Assembly (NCBI RefSeq): GCF_945269915.1
Contig: NZ_CALYOY010000001.1
Span: 78,563 to 142,562, forward strand
Direction of reading: 5' to 3'
DNA from: an uncultured Bifidobacterium sp.
GTDB lineage: Bacteria > Actinomycetota > Actinomycetes > Actinomycetales > Bifidobacteriaceae
DNA length: 64,000 nucleotides
In this document: piece by piece, positions 40,044 to 48,913 of the stretch
Numbering within the stretch: position 1 is the first letter of the stretch
How the letters are laid out: each line of letters opens with the position of its first letter
Notes under the pieces: model-generated
Databases searched by the model: none
What the model was told of the DNA's origin: nothing
What the model saw: only the letters and a program-made list of their open reading frames with translations
Program-made: the position numbers and the translations under genes

Positions 40044-41072
40044 TCATACCTCAGACCGCGACAAGAACTCCTCCGGGTCCAATCGACGGTCCTGCCTCTT
40101 GGATGCCAGGATGTTCCACGTGAAACCGTGGAGCAGCTCCTGGGGGTGGGCCGGACGGGGACGGTCCAGAAGGCCAAGAAGCCAGCCGCAGACCCCAATC
40201 ACCTGCCGTGCCTGCCAGCCATGTTCCTTGAGTGAACCCATATCCGGCGAACCGAACCGTTTGGACATCCGTCGGCCATCCATGCCGTCGATCAACGGAA
40301 GATGGACATATTCCACATCAGGCGGGTCCGGTTGGAGATGGGCCCGTATCCATGACTGAATGGCTGTTGACCGCAGCAGGTCACGCCCGCGCACGACCTG
40401 GTTGACCCCCATGGCCAGGTCGTCCACACTGACCGCCAGCTGATAGGAGAACAACCCATCCGAGCGTCTGATGACCACGTCGCCCACCTCCTCCGGCAGG
40501 TTGAAGGATTGGGTGCCGAAGACCCGATCATCGAATCGACGGATTGCTTCGGCATCCTCAGGACGGGAGGGAACGGCGATACGGAGACTGTGCCGTCGCC
40601 CCTGACTCAGCCGTTCACGGACGACGGAACCGGGCAGCCCGTGGCAGGTGCCGGGGTAGATGGTGAAGCCGTCCCCCTCATTGGGGGCCGAAGCCGCACG
40701 GATATCGGCCCGCGAGCAAAAACAGGGATAGACCAGGGGCTGCCCATCGGGCAGGTGCTGCCTCTCAAGTCTCTGCAGTGCCCGCTCGTAGTCCTGCCCC
40801 CGCTCGGACTGGTAGACGACAGGCCCGTCCCAGTCCAGCCCCAGCCAATCCAGGTCGTCCATGATCCACCTGTCGGCGTCGGGAACCACCCTGGGCCCGT
40901 CGATGTCTTCGATCCGCAACCGCAGAATCCCCGAGGGACCCTGAGACCTGACACCCAGCCAGGCCGCCAGGCAGGCATAGACGTTACCCAGATGCATCCG
41001 TCCGGTCGGCGAGGGTGCCATCCGCCCCACAGTGTCGATTCGCCCTTCCTTCCGGGTCAACCCACCTGCCAT
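40044..41072 (-). CDS. gluQ: Glutamyl-Q tRNA(Asp) synthetase / GluRS-like protein
   Basis: About 342 residues. The HIGH motif lies in MAPSPTGRMHLGNVYA, the KMSKS equivalent in GRRMSKRFGS, and [10 protein letters not shown] with the YPGTC segment provides zinc-site-like residues. It lacks the anticodon-binding domain of full glutamyl-tRNA synthetases, as expected for GluQ, which glutamylates queuosine in tRNA-Asp. The start is uncertain: ATG 41072 has GGAGG directly adjacent. It lies 29 bases after the amidohydrolase gene on the same strand. A decayed second copy lies at 47850-48850. Confidence 0.88.
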   Translation of the reverse strand: MAGGLTRKEGRIDTVGRMAPSPTGRMHLGNVYACLAAWLGVRSQGPSGILRLRIEDIDGPRVVPDADRWIMDDLDWLGLDWDGPVVYQSERGQDYERALQRLERQHLPDGQPLVYPCFCSRADIRAASAPNEGDGFTIYPGTCHGLPGSVVRERLSQGRRHSLRIAVPSRPEDAEAIRRFDDRVFGTQSFNLPEEVGDVVIRRSDGLFSYQLAVSVDDLAMGVNQVVRGRDLLRSTAIQSWIRAHLQPDPPDVEYVHLPLIDGMDGRRMSKRFGSPDMGSLKEHGWQARQVIGVCGWLLGLLDRPRPAHPQELLHGFTWNILASKRQDRRLDPEEFLSRSEV

Positions 41073-41100
41073 CCTCCACCCCTGCCGGGGATTGCACCCC

Positions 41101-42447
41101 TCAGAACGTGTCGAGCAGGCGGTCGATGTCATCGAAGTGCCTGACTTCAGGATGCCAGAGCGGACGACCACGGACGATGACCAGCCTGGGATTGGCCAGG
41201 GTCCGCAGATCCTTGGCCGGGTCCTTGTCCAGGACGATCAGATCGGCATCCTTGCCCACGGCCACGGAACCGGTCACGTCATCAAAGCCCAGATTCTTCG
41301 CGTTGACCTGAGTACCGGCGTGGAAGGCCTGAGCCGGGGTAAAGCCCGCGTAGCGCACCATATAGTCCATTTCGCGCCAGGTGCCGTACTGGGGAACGAA
41401 GGTCATGCCGGTATCGGTGCCGACCCCGACCGATATCCCGTTCTCATGGGCCTGCCTGGCCCCTTCGATCATACCGTCGACGACCAACTCGGAATTGCTC
41501 CGCACAATGTCGGTCACCCCCAGCTCCTCCTGGCCGAGCTTGACCAGAGGCAGACCAGCGCAGAGGGTGGGGTCCAGACCCGAGAAGCCCCTGAGCGATC
41601 GCGGATTATCCAGGAAGAGACCGATCATCTCATCGTCCAAGGCGCTTCCATGCTCAATGGTGTCCACGCCGGCCTTCAGGGCCGCCTTGACCCCCTCCGG
41701 GCTCTGTGCATGGGCGGCGACCAGCACTCCGAACTCATGGGCCTCGTCGCAGACCGCGGTCATCTCCTCCAGGGTCATCTGAGGGGTGCCGGCCTCCCCC
41801 ACCTTGGTGGCATCGGTCACCCCACCGGTGGCGGCCACCTTGATGGCATTGACACCATGGTCCAGGTTGATGCGGGTGTTGCGCCGCGCCTCCTCAGGTG
41901 AGGAGGACGAAAGGGCGATGAAGGGGTCACCGTGTCCGCCGGGAATGGCCAGGAGGGGGCCGGCGGCCAATATGCGGGGCCCCATCAGCTCATCCGCATC
42001 GATCCGGTCCCGCAGGCGGACCGACTCATATCCCACGTCACCCAGGGTGCGAATCGTGGTGACGCCGGAGTTGAGCAGGGCGGAGACGTTGGACTTGATC
42101 CGAACATCCATCAGGACACGACCAGCAGGGCCATGCATGACCTTCATGGCGGCATCGACCACTCGCGGCGAGATGTCGCCCCCACCCGACAGGGGCTTCC
42201 CATCGGCGAAGAGGTGGACATGGGCGTTGATGAGCCCGGGGGCCACCACCTTGCCGGTGGCATCAATGTGATGGTAACCGGATGGAACAAAGGCCAACCG
42301 GGTGGGGCATACCTGTTCGATGCGTCCATCGGCGGAGACCAGGATGGACATGTCATCCTCAATGGTCCCTATCCCATCCCCCGATGCGATGCTGGCATGT
42401 TCCAGCACAAACGGCTCGCGTTCTTTCCTGCCTTGAAGACGCCCCAT
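41101..42447 (-). CDS. Metal-dependent amidohydrolase (imidazolonepropionase/prolidase-like)
   Basis: 448 residues of the amidohydrolase superfamily. Metal ligands: His76 and His78 in INAHVHLF, a lysine in NAIKVAATGG that is likely carboxylated, histidines in VAAHAQSPEG and TIEHGS, and the aspartate in GVGTDTGM. Such enzymes cleave amide bonds in cyclic or N-acyl amino-acid compounds; related proteins act on Xaa-Pro or imidazolone substrates. Its promoter TTGGAC-N18-TACTAT lies at 42505-42534. A paralogue with three frameshifts is at 54992-56337. The exact substrate is unknown. Confidence 0.85.
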   Translation of the reverse strand: MGRLQGRKEREPFVLEHASIASGDGIGTIEDDMSILVSADGRIEQVCPTRLAFVPSGYHHIDATGKVVAPGLINAHVHLFADGKPLSGGGDISPRVVDAAMKVMHGPAGRVLMDVRIKSNVSALLNSGVTTIRTLGDVGYESVRLRDRIDADELMGPRILAAGPLLAIPGGHGDPFIALSSSSPEEARRNTRINLDHGVNAIKVAATGGVTDATKVGEAGTPQMTLEEMTAVCDEAHEFGVLVAAHAQSPEGVKAALKAGVDTIEHGSALDDEMIGLFLDNPRSLRGFSGLDPTLCAGLPLVKLGQEELGVTDIVRSNSELVVDGMIEGARQAHENGISVGVGTDTGMTFVPQYGTWREMDYMVRYAGFTPAQAFHAGTQVNAKNLGFDDVTGSVAVGKDADLIVLDKDPAKDLRTLANPRLVIVRGRPLWHPEVRHFDDIDRLLDTF

Positions 42448-42756
42448 GGTCTACCTGCTTTCTCTGCTTCTGTGCACCACGACAAGGAATCCGGTTATAG
42501 GTTCATAGTATCCTCAGCAGGCTCTGCCGTCCAAGCATGGTCCATACCCACGATCCTCAGGGTTCACCTCACCGGATGCCCGTCATCGCACCAGCTCAGA
42601 CCGATGTGCGGGAAGGCGTTCATCCTGGCCGCGCCGGCACCAACCAAGGGGTACCCCTAATCCTGGAAATTCTGAGTGAGACGCCCGGCCACACACCGGA
42701 TTCCGAAAGGTCCTCTCCCCGCTCTCGGATAGAAAGAGAAGCGGAAACCGATTTTA
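42448..42756. other. Intergenic region upstream of the amidohydrolase gene
   Basis: No gene is supported here. The part nearest the amidohydrolase gene contains its minus-strand promoter (TTGGAC 42529-42534, TACTAT 42505-42510, 18-base spacer). This part resembles the sequence upstream of the decayed second copy (56338-56430). The rest, up to 42756, shows no further signal by eye. Confidence 0.6.
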
Positions 42757-42785
42757 TTGACTGAACAGTCAAAATAATTTATGCT
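42757..42785 (+). promoter_or_regulatory. TetR promoter overlapping a 16-bp palindromic operator; leaderless start
   Basis: The palindrome TTGACTGAACAGTCAA occupies 42757-42772, mismatched only at its centre. Its first six bases are also the -35 (TTGACT), and TATGCT at 42780-42785 is the -10, 17 bases away. The predicted start is at or next to the ATG at 42792, so the message would have no leader. Layout implies autorepression by the TetR protein. Confidence 0.75.
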
Positions 42786-42791
42786 GTCACT

Positions 42792-43250
42792 ATGGGACGA
42801 CACAGGGAATTCGACATGGACCGAGTACTGGCGCAGGCTCGGTCGGTATTCGTCGCCAAGGGGTACCAAGGCAGCTCAATTGACGACCTGGTACAAGCGA
42901 CCGGGCTTCTGCGAGGAAGCCTTTACGCGGCATTCGGCAGCAAGTACGGACTCTTCAAGGAGACCCTGGAGACCAGCCTGAACCGAGCCGACCCTCAGGC
43001 CGAAACAGTCGATTTGATGCTCGTAGCACTGATGGAGGTTTCGGCAGACGACCCTCATATACGCTACCTGCTTACCAAGCAGCTGAACGCCATGACCGCA
43101 CCATCGGGGCAAGGGGGATCGTCCAGGGAACAGTCGCAGAAGACCACGACCGAGGTCCTGCTCGGCCATCGCCTTCTGGAACGTGCCGGTATCGATCTGT
43201 CCGAAGGCTATCCGAAACAGACAATCAAGAAAGGAACCGGCAATGAGTAA
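42792..43250 (+). CDS. TetR family transcriptional regulator
   Basis: 152 residues. The N-terminal helix-turn-helix is clear (MDRVLAQARSVFVAKGYQGSSIDDLVQATGL, GSLYAAFGSKYGLFKETL). The C-terminal effector domain is shorter than the usual 120-150 residues. The stop overlaps the start of the PH-domain gene by eight bases, so the two are co-translated. Transcription probably starts at the ATG. Confidence 0.88.
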   Translation: MGRHREFDMDRVLAQARSVFVAKGYQGSSIDDLVQATGLLRGSLYAAFGSKYGLFKETLETSLNRADPQAETVDLMLVALMEVSADDPHIRYLLTKQLNAMTAPSGQGGSSREQSQKTTTEVLLGHRLLERAGIDLSEGYPKQTIKKGTGNE

Positions 43251-43620
43251 CAGACAGGGCACCAAGGCCAGCAATTCCGTACAAATCACTGAGGATCATC
43301 TGGTGGTCAGACCACGGGGCATCAACGCAATCCTCTCCTTCAGAAGAGAGTTGTCCTTCCCCCTGAAGCACGTGCGCGGAGCGACCGTGGACGACGGCAT
43401 CACCGATGAGGGGAAAGGGGTTCGAGGTCCAGGTCTGGGTCTGCCGAACGCATGGAGGGGCACCTTCACCCATGAAGGGGAAAGGACCTATTGGAACCTG
43501 GGACGCCCCGAGCGCCCTCTGGTCATTCAGCTGGAGGAGGAGCAATTCAGCAGATTGATCCTGGGGGTCGCGGATCCCGAAGACCTGGCAACGGCGATCA
43601 ACCGATCATGCGCACAATAA
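43243..43620 (+). CDS. Small PH-like domain protein, function unknown
   Basis: About 125 residues, all predicted beta-rich: VQITEDHLVVRPRG, FPLKHVRGATVDDGI, LPNAWRGTFTHEGERTYWNLG, LVIQLEEEQFSRLILGV. This reads like a bacterial pleckstrin-homology-like domain ending in a short helix (PEDLATAINRS). No signal peptide or membrane span. It overlaps the TetR gene and so is probably under its control. No catalytic motif. Family assignment is by pattern only. Confidence 0.6.
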   Translation: MSNRQGTKASNSVQITEDHLVVRPRGINAILSFRRELSFPLKHVRGATVDDGITDEGKGVRGPGLGLPNAWRGTFTHEGERTYWNLGRPERPLVIQLEEEQFSRLILGVADPEDLATAINRSCAQ

Positions 43621-43653
43621 AGGGAACCGGACCAGGTCTCACGCCCACCAGGT

Positions 43654-44379
43654 TCAGTCCCTCAACCCGTTGATGACGAACTCGATTTCGCTGTATGCCG
43701 GTGGCTGCAAGGCCACTCCGAAGGCGACCACGGCATCGAAGCTGTCATAGACCGTGGAGTCCATGGCCAGGATGGGCGTACCCTCTTCGACCTGGAAGTA
43801 ATCGGCTATCCGGGCATCCACCCGCTCGATGCGGACGACCACCTCGTTCCGGGCCAGTTTGACCCCGTGCCGTGCTTCGATGAAGTCATAGAGGGAGCCG
43901 TCGGAAAAGTCATGGTGGAGTATGTCGGGATACTGTTCGGATGACAGGTAGGTCCGCACATATTGCCGCAGGTTCCCGTTCACGTATCGCAGGCGTTCCA
44001 AATCGATCAGGGGGTCAGCGGGATCAAGACCCAGACGGGTGGCCATGTTGGGTTCCGCGGTGACCCGATTGCACAGGACCCTGGTCTTGACCACCCTGCC
44101 CAAATCGTGCTGCTGCCGCCAGAAACCCATAATCCGCCCATTGATGACCTCGCGCGAAGAGGAGGGCGGTTTGATCTTGAAGGTCCCCTTACCCTGGTTA
44201 CGAACAATCAGACCTTCTCGGATCAGATCCTCGATGGCGTGACGCACAGTGATGCGACTGACCTTGTATCGTTTGCAGAGCTCGGATTCGGTGGGCAACT
44301 GTGCCCCATCCTCCATCCGCTCGACGTTGCCCCGCAAATGGTTCCTCACGGACACGTACTTGGGAATTCCATCTACCAT
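43654..44379 (-). CDS. GntR/HutC family regulator with UTRA domain
   Basis: 241 residues. The GntR winged helix (LPTESELCKRYKVSRITVRHAIEDLIREGLI) is followed by a UTRA ligand-binding domain (about 90-240) with LERLRYVNGN, VRTYLSSEQYPDI and YDFIEARHGV. It lies downstream of the three ascorbate-type PTS genes on the same strand and probably controls them, responding to a phosphorylated sugar. Its GTG/ATG start region has no strong ribosome binding site, so the exact start is uncertain. Confidence 0.88.
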   Translation of the reverse strand: MVDGIPKYVSVRNHLRGNVERMEDGAQLPTESELCKRYKVSRITVRHAIEDLIREGLIVRNQGKGTFKIKPPSSSREVINGRIMGFWRQQHDLGRVVKTRVLCNRVTAEPNMATRLGLDPADPLIDLERLRYVNGNLRQYVRTYLSSEQYPDILHHDFSDGSLYDFIEARHGVKLARNEVVVRIERVDARIADYFQVEEGTPILAMDSTVYDSFDAVVAFGVALQPPAYSEIEFVINGLRD

Positions 44380-44602
44380 TGCAACACCGGCCCACCTGGT
44401 TCTCATCACAATTACACAATGACATCGTTCGACCCGAATCAGTCAGGCCGTCGCATGCCCCCCATCAGACGATTCTAAAACCTAATCAATGGCTGCTCCC
44501 TCGCGGCGACCCCCATCTCCCGCCGCCGGAAATGGATTGGAGGAACGGGCAGGCAACGGGACCGGGCCCGAATCGGATCCCGTGACCCACCCCGAGTCCA
44601 AC

Positions 44603-46009
44603 TCACGCAGTGGCCTGGGCCTTCTCGGCCACGTCAGCGGCATCGGCGATGGCATTCTTACGCCTGTTGAGGAAGTAAGAGGCCACGTATACCAGAATCA
44701 GCACTATGACCAGACCGGCGATGATGGCGATCTGACCGCCAGCCTTGTTCAGGTAGCCCAGGAAGATACCCGCCACACCGAAATCGGCATCCGAATAGGT
44801 GGCAGCACCCTTACCGACACTGCCCAGAACAGGCAGGAGCAGGAGCGGCAGGAAGGTGATGACCAGGCCGTTGACGAAGGAACCGAGCACAGCGCCTCGA
44901 CGACCTCCGGCACCATTGCCGATCACGCCAGTGGCGCCACCGGTCATGAAGTGGGCCACGACTCCCGGAATGATGACCGTCGTATGGGCCACAGCCATGA
45001 TGGCCATACCCACGATGCCTCCGACGAAGCTGGAGAGGAAGCCTATCAACACGGCGTTGGGGGCGAAGGTGAAGGTGACGGGAACATCCAGGGCGGGCTT
45101 GGCGTTCTTGACCAGATGCTCGCTGATGCCCTTGAAGGCGGGCACGATCTCACCCAGAACCACGCGGACCCCTGCCAGGATGATGTAGACACCGGCGGAG
45201 AAAGTGGCCGCCTCAATGATGACATAGACGATGAAGTTCTGCCCGTTGCTCAGCTTGGATTCAATGTATGCCGGACCTGCAAAGAGGGCGACGATAACGT
45301 AGATGACGGCCATGGACAATGCCACGATGACCGTGGTATCACGCAGGAACCCAAGATTCTTGGGGAAGTTGATGTCCTCGGTGGACTTGGAGGGGTGCTT
45401 CTTGCTCCGGGTCAGCGTGGCGACCAGACCACCCAGGGCGATTCCGGATCCACCGGTATGCCCCAGGGCCACGTCATCGGTACCCGTGACCTTCTTCATG
45501 AAGGGCTGCACCACTGCCGGTGAAAGGGTGACCACCAGGCCCTGGGCGATGGAACCCCAGAGCAGGGTCTGCCAAGTCTGGAATCCGGCAGCAACGAAGA
45601 TGACGGTGATCATGGTCGCCATGTAGAAGGCGACATGACCGGACAGATAGACATACTTGAAATAGGAGGTCGCCGACAGGATCACATTGACGATCATGCC
45701 GAAGAAGAAGATCAGGGCGGCCACGGATCCGTACTTGACCAAGACCGTGCCGACGATGGCCTCGTTGTTGGGCACCACTCCCTGCACGTGGAAGGCGTAC
45801 TGGAACATGTCACCGAAGGGATCCAGGGCGTTGGTCACCACCCCGGCACCGGCTGCCAGGACCAGGAAGCCCACAAAGGTGCGAATGGTCCCCTTCATGA
45901 TGTCGGTGGCCGGTTTGCGTTGCAGCGACAGACCGATCAGGGAGATGAGAGCGACGATGACGGAGGGCTGTCGGAAGATGTCCAGGAGGACCTTGAGAAC
46001 ACCGTTCAT
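44603..46009 (-). CDS. PTS ascorbate-type EIIC component (UlaA/SgaT family)
   Basis: 468 residues with about eleven hydrophobic spans. MKGTIRTFVGFLVLAAGAGVV, TGGSGIALGG, NAVLIGFLSSFVGGIVGM and the C-terminal GSVGKGAATYSDADFGVAGIFLGYL are typical of UlaA/SgaT permeases. It imports and, with EIIB and EIIA, phosphorylates its substrate: L-ascorbate in E. coli, but members also carry other acidic sugars. It is the last gene of the IIA-IIB-IIC operon, with a start adjacent to the EIIB stop. Confidence 0.92.
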   Translation of the reverse strand: MNGVLKVLLDIFRQPSVIVALISLIGLSLQRKPATDIMKGTIRTFVGFLVLAAGAGVVTNALDPFGDMFQYAFHVQGVVPNNEAIVGTVLVKYGSVAALIFFFGMIVNVILSATSYFKYVYLSGHVAFYMATMITVIFVAAGFQTWQTLLWGSIAQGLVVTLSPAVVQPFMKKVTGTDDVALGHTGGSGIALGGLVATLTRSKKHPSKSTEDINFPKNLGFLRDTTVIVALSMAVIYVIVALFAGPAYIESKLSNGQNFIVYVIIEAATFSAGVYIILAGVRVVLGEIVPAFKGISEHLVKNAKPALDVPVTFTFAPNAVLIGFLSSFVGGIVGMAIMAVAHTTVIIPGVVAHFMTGGATGVIGNGAGGRRGAVLGSFVNGLVITFLPLLLLPVLGSVGKGAATYSDADFGVAGIFLGYLNKAGGQIAIIAGLVIVLILVYVASYFLNRRKNAIADAADVAEKAQATA

Positions 46010-46311
46010 TATGCTTGTTCCTCCCCGGGCACAGCCACACCGTGGCGCTTCAAGGCCTCGATCAGTTTCTCCTTGATTTCCTTCATGTCGATGAGGCTGT
46101 CAAGAACGACCACATCACCAAGGTCCTTGGCGGCATCGGCGATATCGCGCCCCACAAAGATGACGTCGGCGTCCCCCGGACTGACCGAGCCGAGATCGCG
46201 ATGGTCGGTCTCCACGCCGGTGACGCCGAGTTCCTTCAGCACCTTGTCGATATTGAGCTGGGTCATGAAGCTGGACCCAAGCCCCGTACTGCATACCGTC
46301 AGAATCTTCAT
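46009..46311 (-). CDS. PTS ascorbate-type EIIB component
   Basis: About 100 residues. The phosphorylated cysteine is in ILTVCSTGLGSSFM near the N-terminus, the usual EIIB P-loop. AAAGGTGATCAGT precedes the ATG. Passes phosphate from EIIA to the sugar bound by EIIC. Confidence 0.92.
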   Translation of the reverse strand: MKILTVCSTGLGSSFMTQLNIDKVLKELGVTGVETDHRDLGSVSPGDADVIFVGRDIADAAKDLGDVVVLDSLIDMKEIKEKLIEALKRHGVAVPGEEQA

Positions 46312-46316
46312 ACTGA

Positions 46317-46766
46317 TCACCTTTCTTCCTTGAGAATCGTCTTCAACTCTTCAGCATTCGAGACCTTGCCCAACCTGTCCTGATTACCCGCATCGCTCAG
46401 AAAAGCCGCAAGAGACTGCATCAGGCTCAGATGGCTGTCCGAGTCCTGGGCGGCCAGGCAGAACATGGTACTGATTGGATGGTCCGGTGAATCCGCCAAC
46501 AGGAATGGTCTGCCAACCTTCAGCACCGACAGTGAAGTGGCCACCACACCTGCCTCCGGCCTTGAATGGGCCAAGGCGATGCCCTGCCCGAGGTCGATGT
46601 AGGTGCCTCCGGGTTTCCGAATCGACTCCTTGATGGCATCCACGTAGGACGTCCTGATTCTTCCGAGCTTCACCAGGGGGGCCGTGACTACGTCTACGGC
46701 CTCCTGCCAATCGGCCACGTCATCCCGGTACAGAACGGTGCCTTCCGGGAAATACTTGTCCAGCAA
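46317..46766 (-). CDS. PTS ascorbate-type EIIA component
   Basis: About 149 residues. The phosphoacceptor histidine is in QGIALAHSRPEAGV, as in UlaC/mannitol-type EIIA proteins. The start is set at a TTG (46766), because AGGAGG lies just upstream and family members begin at LLDKYF. An upstream ATG at 46781 contains this ribosome binding site in its first codons and is less likely. First gene of the PTS operon. Confidence 0.88.
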   Translation of the reverse strand: MLDKYFPEGTVLYRDDVADWQEAVDVVTAPLVKLGRIRTSYVDAIKESIRKPGGTYIDLGQGIALAHSRPEAGVVATSLSVLKVGRPFLLADSPDHPISTMFCLAAQDSDSHLSLMQSLAAFLSDAGNQDRLGKVSNAEELKTILKEER

Positions 46767-47116
46767 TTTGCCTCCTCGCATGTGACGAAGCCATTCGCTT
46801 CTCGGCAAACGACCGGGGAAGAAGCCATCCCCTGTGTCAATCGACCTTGAATGTCTCAAACATTATAACAACATAACAATATAATGTATATTCAGGCGTG
46901 TTCGCGGAAACACACCCCCGCAAAGGCACCGTCAGACTGAACCAGGACAGGGATCCACCCAGCATGCGCACCCCGCTGGAGATCGTTCGCACTGGCCGCG
47001 GGATCAAGCCCCGACAGGATCCAGGCCGGGACCCAACGACCCGGCAGGGATGCGACCGGCCGTAACTTTACTGCCGGAACACCACCAATGCGACGGTTCA
47101 CATGAATTCAGCCCAA
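46767..47116. other. Control region of the PTS operon and gene-free stretch
   Basis: 46861-46890 carries the PTS promoter and palindrome described separately. From about 46900 to 47116 no gene, RNA or repeat is supported; the reading frames there are short and lack homology. Confidence 0.5.
46861..46890 (-). promoter_or_regulatory. PTS operon promoter within a CATTATA-N12-TATAATG palindrome
   Basis: The inverted repeat spans 46861-46886. On the minus strand TATAAT (46862-46867) is the -10 and TATACA (46885-46890) a fair -35, with 17 bases between. The spacer holds a direct repeat TTGTTAT/TTGTTAT. The site lies about 95 bases before EIIA and is the best candidate operator for the GntR-type regulator. 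Confidence 0.6.
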
Positions 47117-47167
47117 TACAAAAGGCCTCCGCCCCGGCCGAAAGAACAAAGCTAGGGAGCGGAGACC
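47117..47167 (-). terminator. Terminator after the rhamnosidase fragment
   Basis: On the minus strand GGTCTCCGC (47159-47167) pairs with GCGGAGGCC (47124-47132), with one G-T pair and a 26-base loop, followed by TTTTGTATT. It is placed right behind the rhamnosidase stop codon at 47183. Confidence 0.65.
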
Positions 47168-47182
47168 GGAAAGAGGCTGAAC

Positions 47183-47849
47183 TCAGACCGTATAGGCATA
47201 GACCAGACGGTGGCTGCCCGCATGAATCAGCTCTGATTGCTCACCCACCTCGACCAGGGCGGAACTCCCCTCCGGTACCGAGACATCAATGGTCAGCTGG
47301 CCGTCATCCGCTTCGTATTTCCAGGCCAGGTCGATGATACCCAGAGCCGTCTTATGAGTCACATGGGCGTTCCTGATCGGCCCCCAGGGCTTGGGGGCGA
47401 CCTTGAACCGCTCCCAACCTGGAGTGGTCATGACAAGTCCACCCAGGGTAGAGTACATCCATTCGGCCACGGATCCGAGGGCATAGTGGTTGAAAGACGT
47501 CATACCCACCCCCGAGTTCACCTTGCCGTCGGGCAACATGGAATCCCACCGCTCCCAGGTGGTGGTCGCACCCATGGAGACCTGGTACAGCCAGGAGGGG
47601 CACTTCTCCGAAAGGAAGAGTCGGTATGCCTCCTCAAGATGTCCCGTCTCGGTCAGAGCAGGCAACACATAGGGTGTTCCCGCGAAACCGGTGCCCACCG
47701 TATAATCCCTGTCCCGTACCAGCTGGGCCAGGCGTCGACCTGCAAACTCCTTGAGATCCGGATGCCCGTCCAGGAGTCCGAAAGAGACCGGTGCACGATC
47801 AATGCGTAGGCCGTGGCAGCATCGGTCCGGCTTCATGTAGCCAGAATTC
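47183..47849 (-). pseudogene. 3' fragment of a GH78 alpha-L-rhamnosidase gene
   Basis: About 221 codons matching the C-terminal end of alpha-L-rhamnosidases: YTVGTGFAGTPYVLPALTE, WLYQVSMGATTTWERWDSM, MTSFNHYALGSVAEWMY, then a jelly-roll-like end with PEGSSALVEVGEQ. The catalytic domain upstream is missing. The frame runs straight into gluQ-derived sequence at about 47850, giving an open frame of 327 codons (47183-48166) that is half GluQ, half rhamnosidase. The original terminator is retained downstream. Best read as the relic of a rhamnosidase gene truncated by recombination. Confidence 0.8.
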
Positions 47850-48850
47850 GGCTCCAATTCTTCCGGATCAAAGCGGCGGTCCTCGTGATTGTCGGCCAGA
47901 AAGTTCCACGTGAAACGGTCCAACAATTCCTCTGCCCTTACAGGCTCCGGGCGATTCAAAAGACCGAGGAGCCAACCACAGACCCCAATCACCTGCCGTG
48001 CAGACCAGCCCCCTTGCCGGAGCATCTGCATGTCTGCCGATCCGAACCTCTTGGACAACCGCCTGCCATCCTCCCCGTCTATCAACGGCAGGTGGGCGTA
48101 CTGGACGAGAGGAGAATCCGGCTGCAGGCGGCTCCGGATCCAGGACTGGATGGCCGTGGACCGCAAAAGATCCCTTCAGCGCACGATCTGATTCACCCCC
48201 ATGGCCAGATCATCCACAGTAACGGCCAGTTGGTAAGAGACCAACCCATCCGATCTCTTGATGACCACGTCCCCCACTTCCCTGGGCAGGGAGAAAGACC
48301 GGAGGCCGAAGACCGAATCCTCGAACCTGCAAACATCACCAGGGACATCAGGGTTGTCAGGAACCGCGATACGCATGCTGTGTCGTTTGCCCCGATTCAG
48401 CTACTCCCTGACCACCTTCCCGGAAAGACCCCGACAGGTCCCTGGATACACCATGAACCCATCACCCGCATTGGGGGCCGAGGCCGCGCGAATATCGGCC
48501 CGGGAACAGAAGCACGGGTAAACCAGAGGCTGTCCATCACCCAGATGCTGCATTTCCAACAGCTTCAAGGCTCGGACATAAAGATCGTTTCGCTGAGACT
48601 GGTAGACCACCGGCCCATACCAGTCCAACCCCAACCAATCCAGATCATCCATGATCCACCGGTCGGCATCCTTGACCGCACTCGGTCCGTCAGTGTCCTC
48701 GATGCACAGACGCAGAAGCCCGGAAGCTCATGCGACCTGACGCCCAACCAAGCCGCCAGACAGGCAAAAAATGCCCAGATGCATCCGACCGGTAGGCGAA
48801 GGAGCCAAACGTCCAACAACCGGATCAGAACCCACTTGATTCACTCCCAT
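47850..48850 (-). pseudogene. Decayed second copy of gluQ
   Basis: Parallel to the intact gluQ at 40044-41072, with clear stretches such as [44 protein letters not shown] and GVCGWLLGLL. A plausible original start is ATG 48850 with GGAG upstream (MGVNQVGSDPVVG). Lesions: two small compensating frameshifts within the first 60 codons, with an in-frame TGA between them; TAG at about 48401-48403 after VVRE; and TGA at 48176-48178 after QIVR. The C-terminus runs into rhamnosidase sequence instead of its own stop. Divergence from the intact copy is considerable, so the copy is old or came from a relative. Confidence 0.85.
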
Positions 48851-48913
48851 TTCTCCGTTCCCCATACCGCCGTGCTCCCACGCCACCCTGTCATAGACGC
48901 GACAACCGACTGT

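Noticed and set aside
47183..48166. The GluQ-rhamnosidase open frame as a functional gene
   Set aside because: It lacks the HIGH half of the synthetase and the rhamnosidase catalytic domain, starts after a nonsense codon, and its upstream part has further stops and frameshifts.
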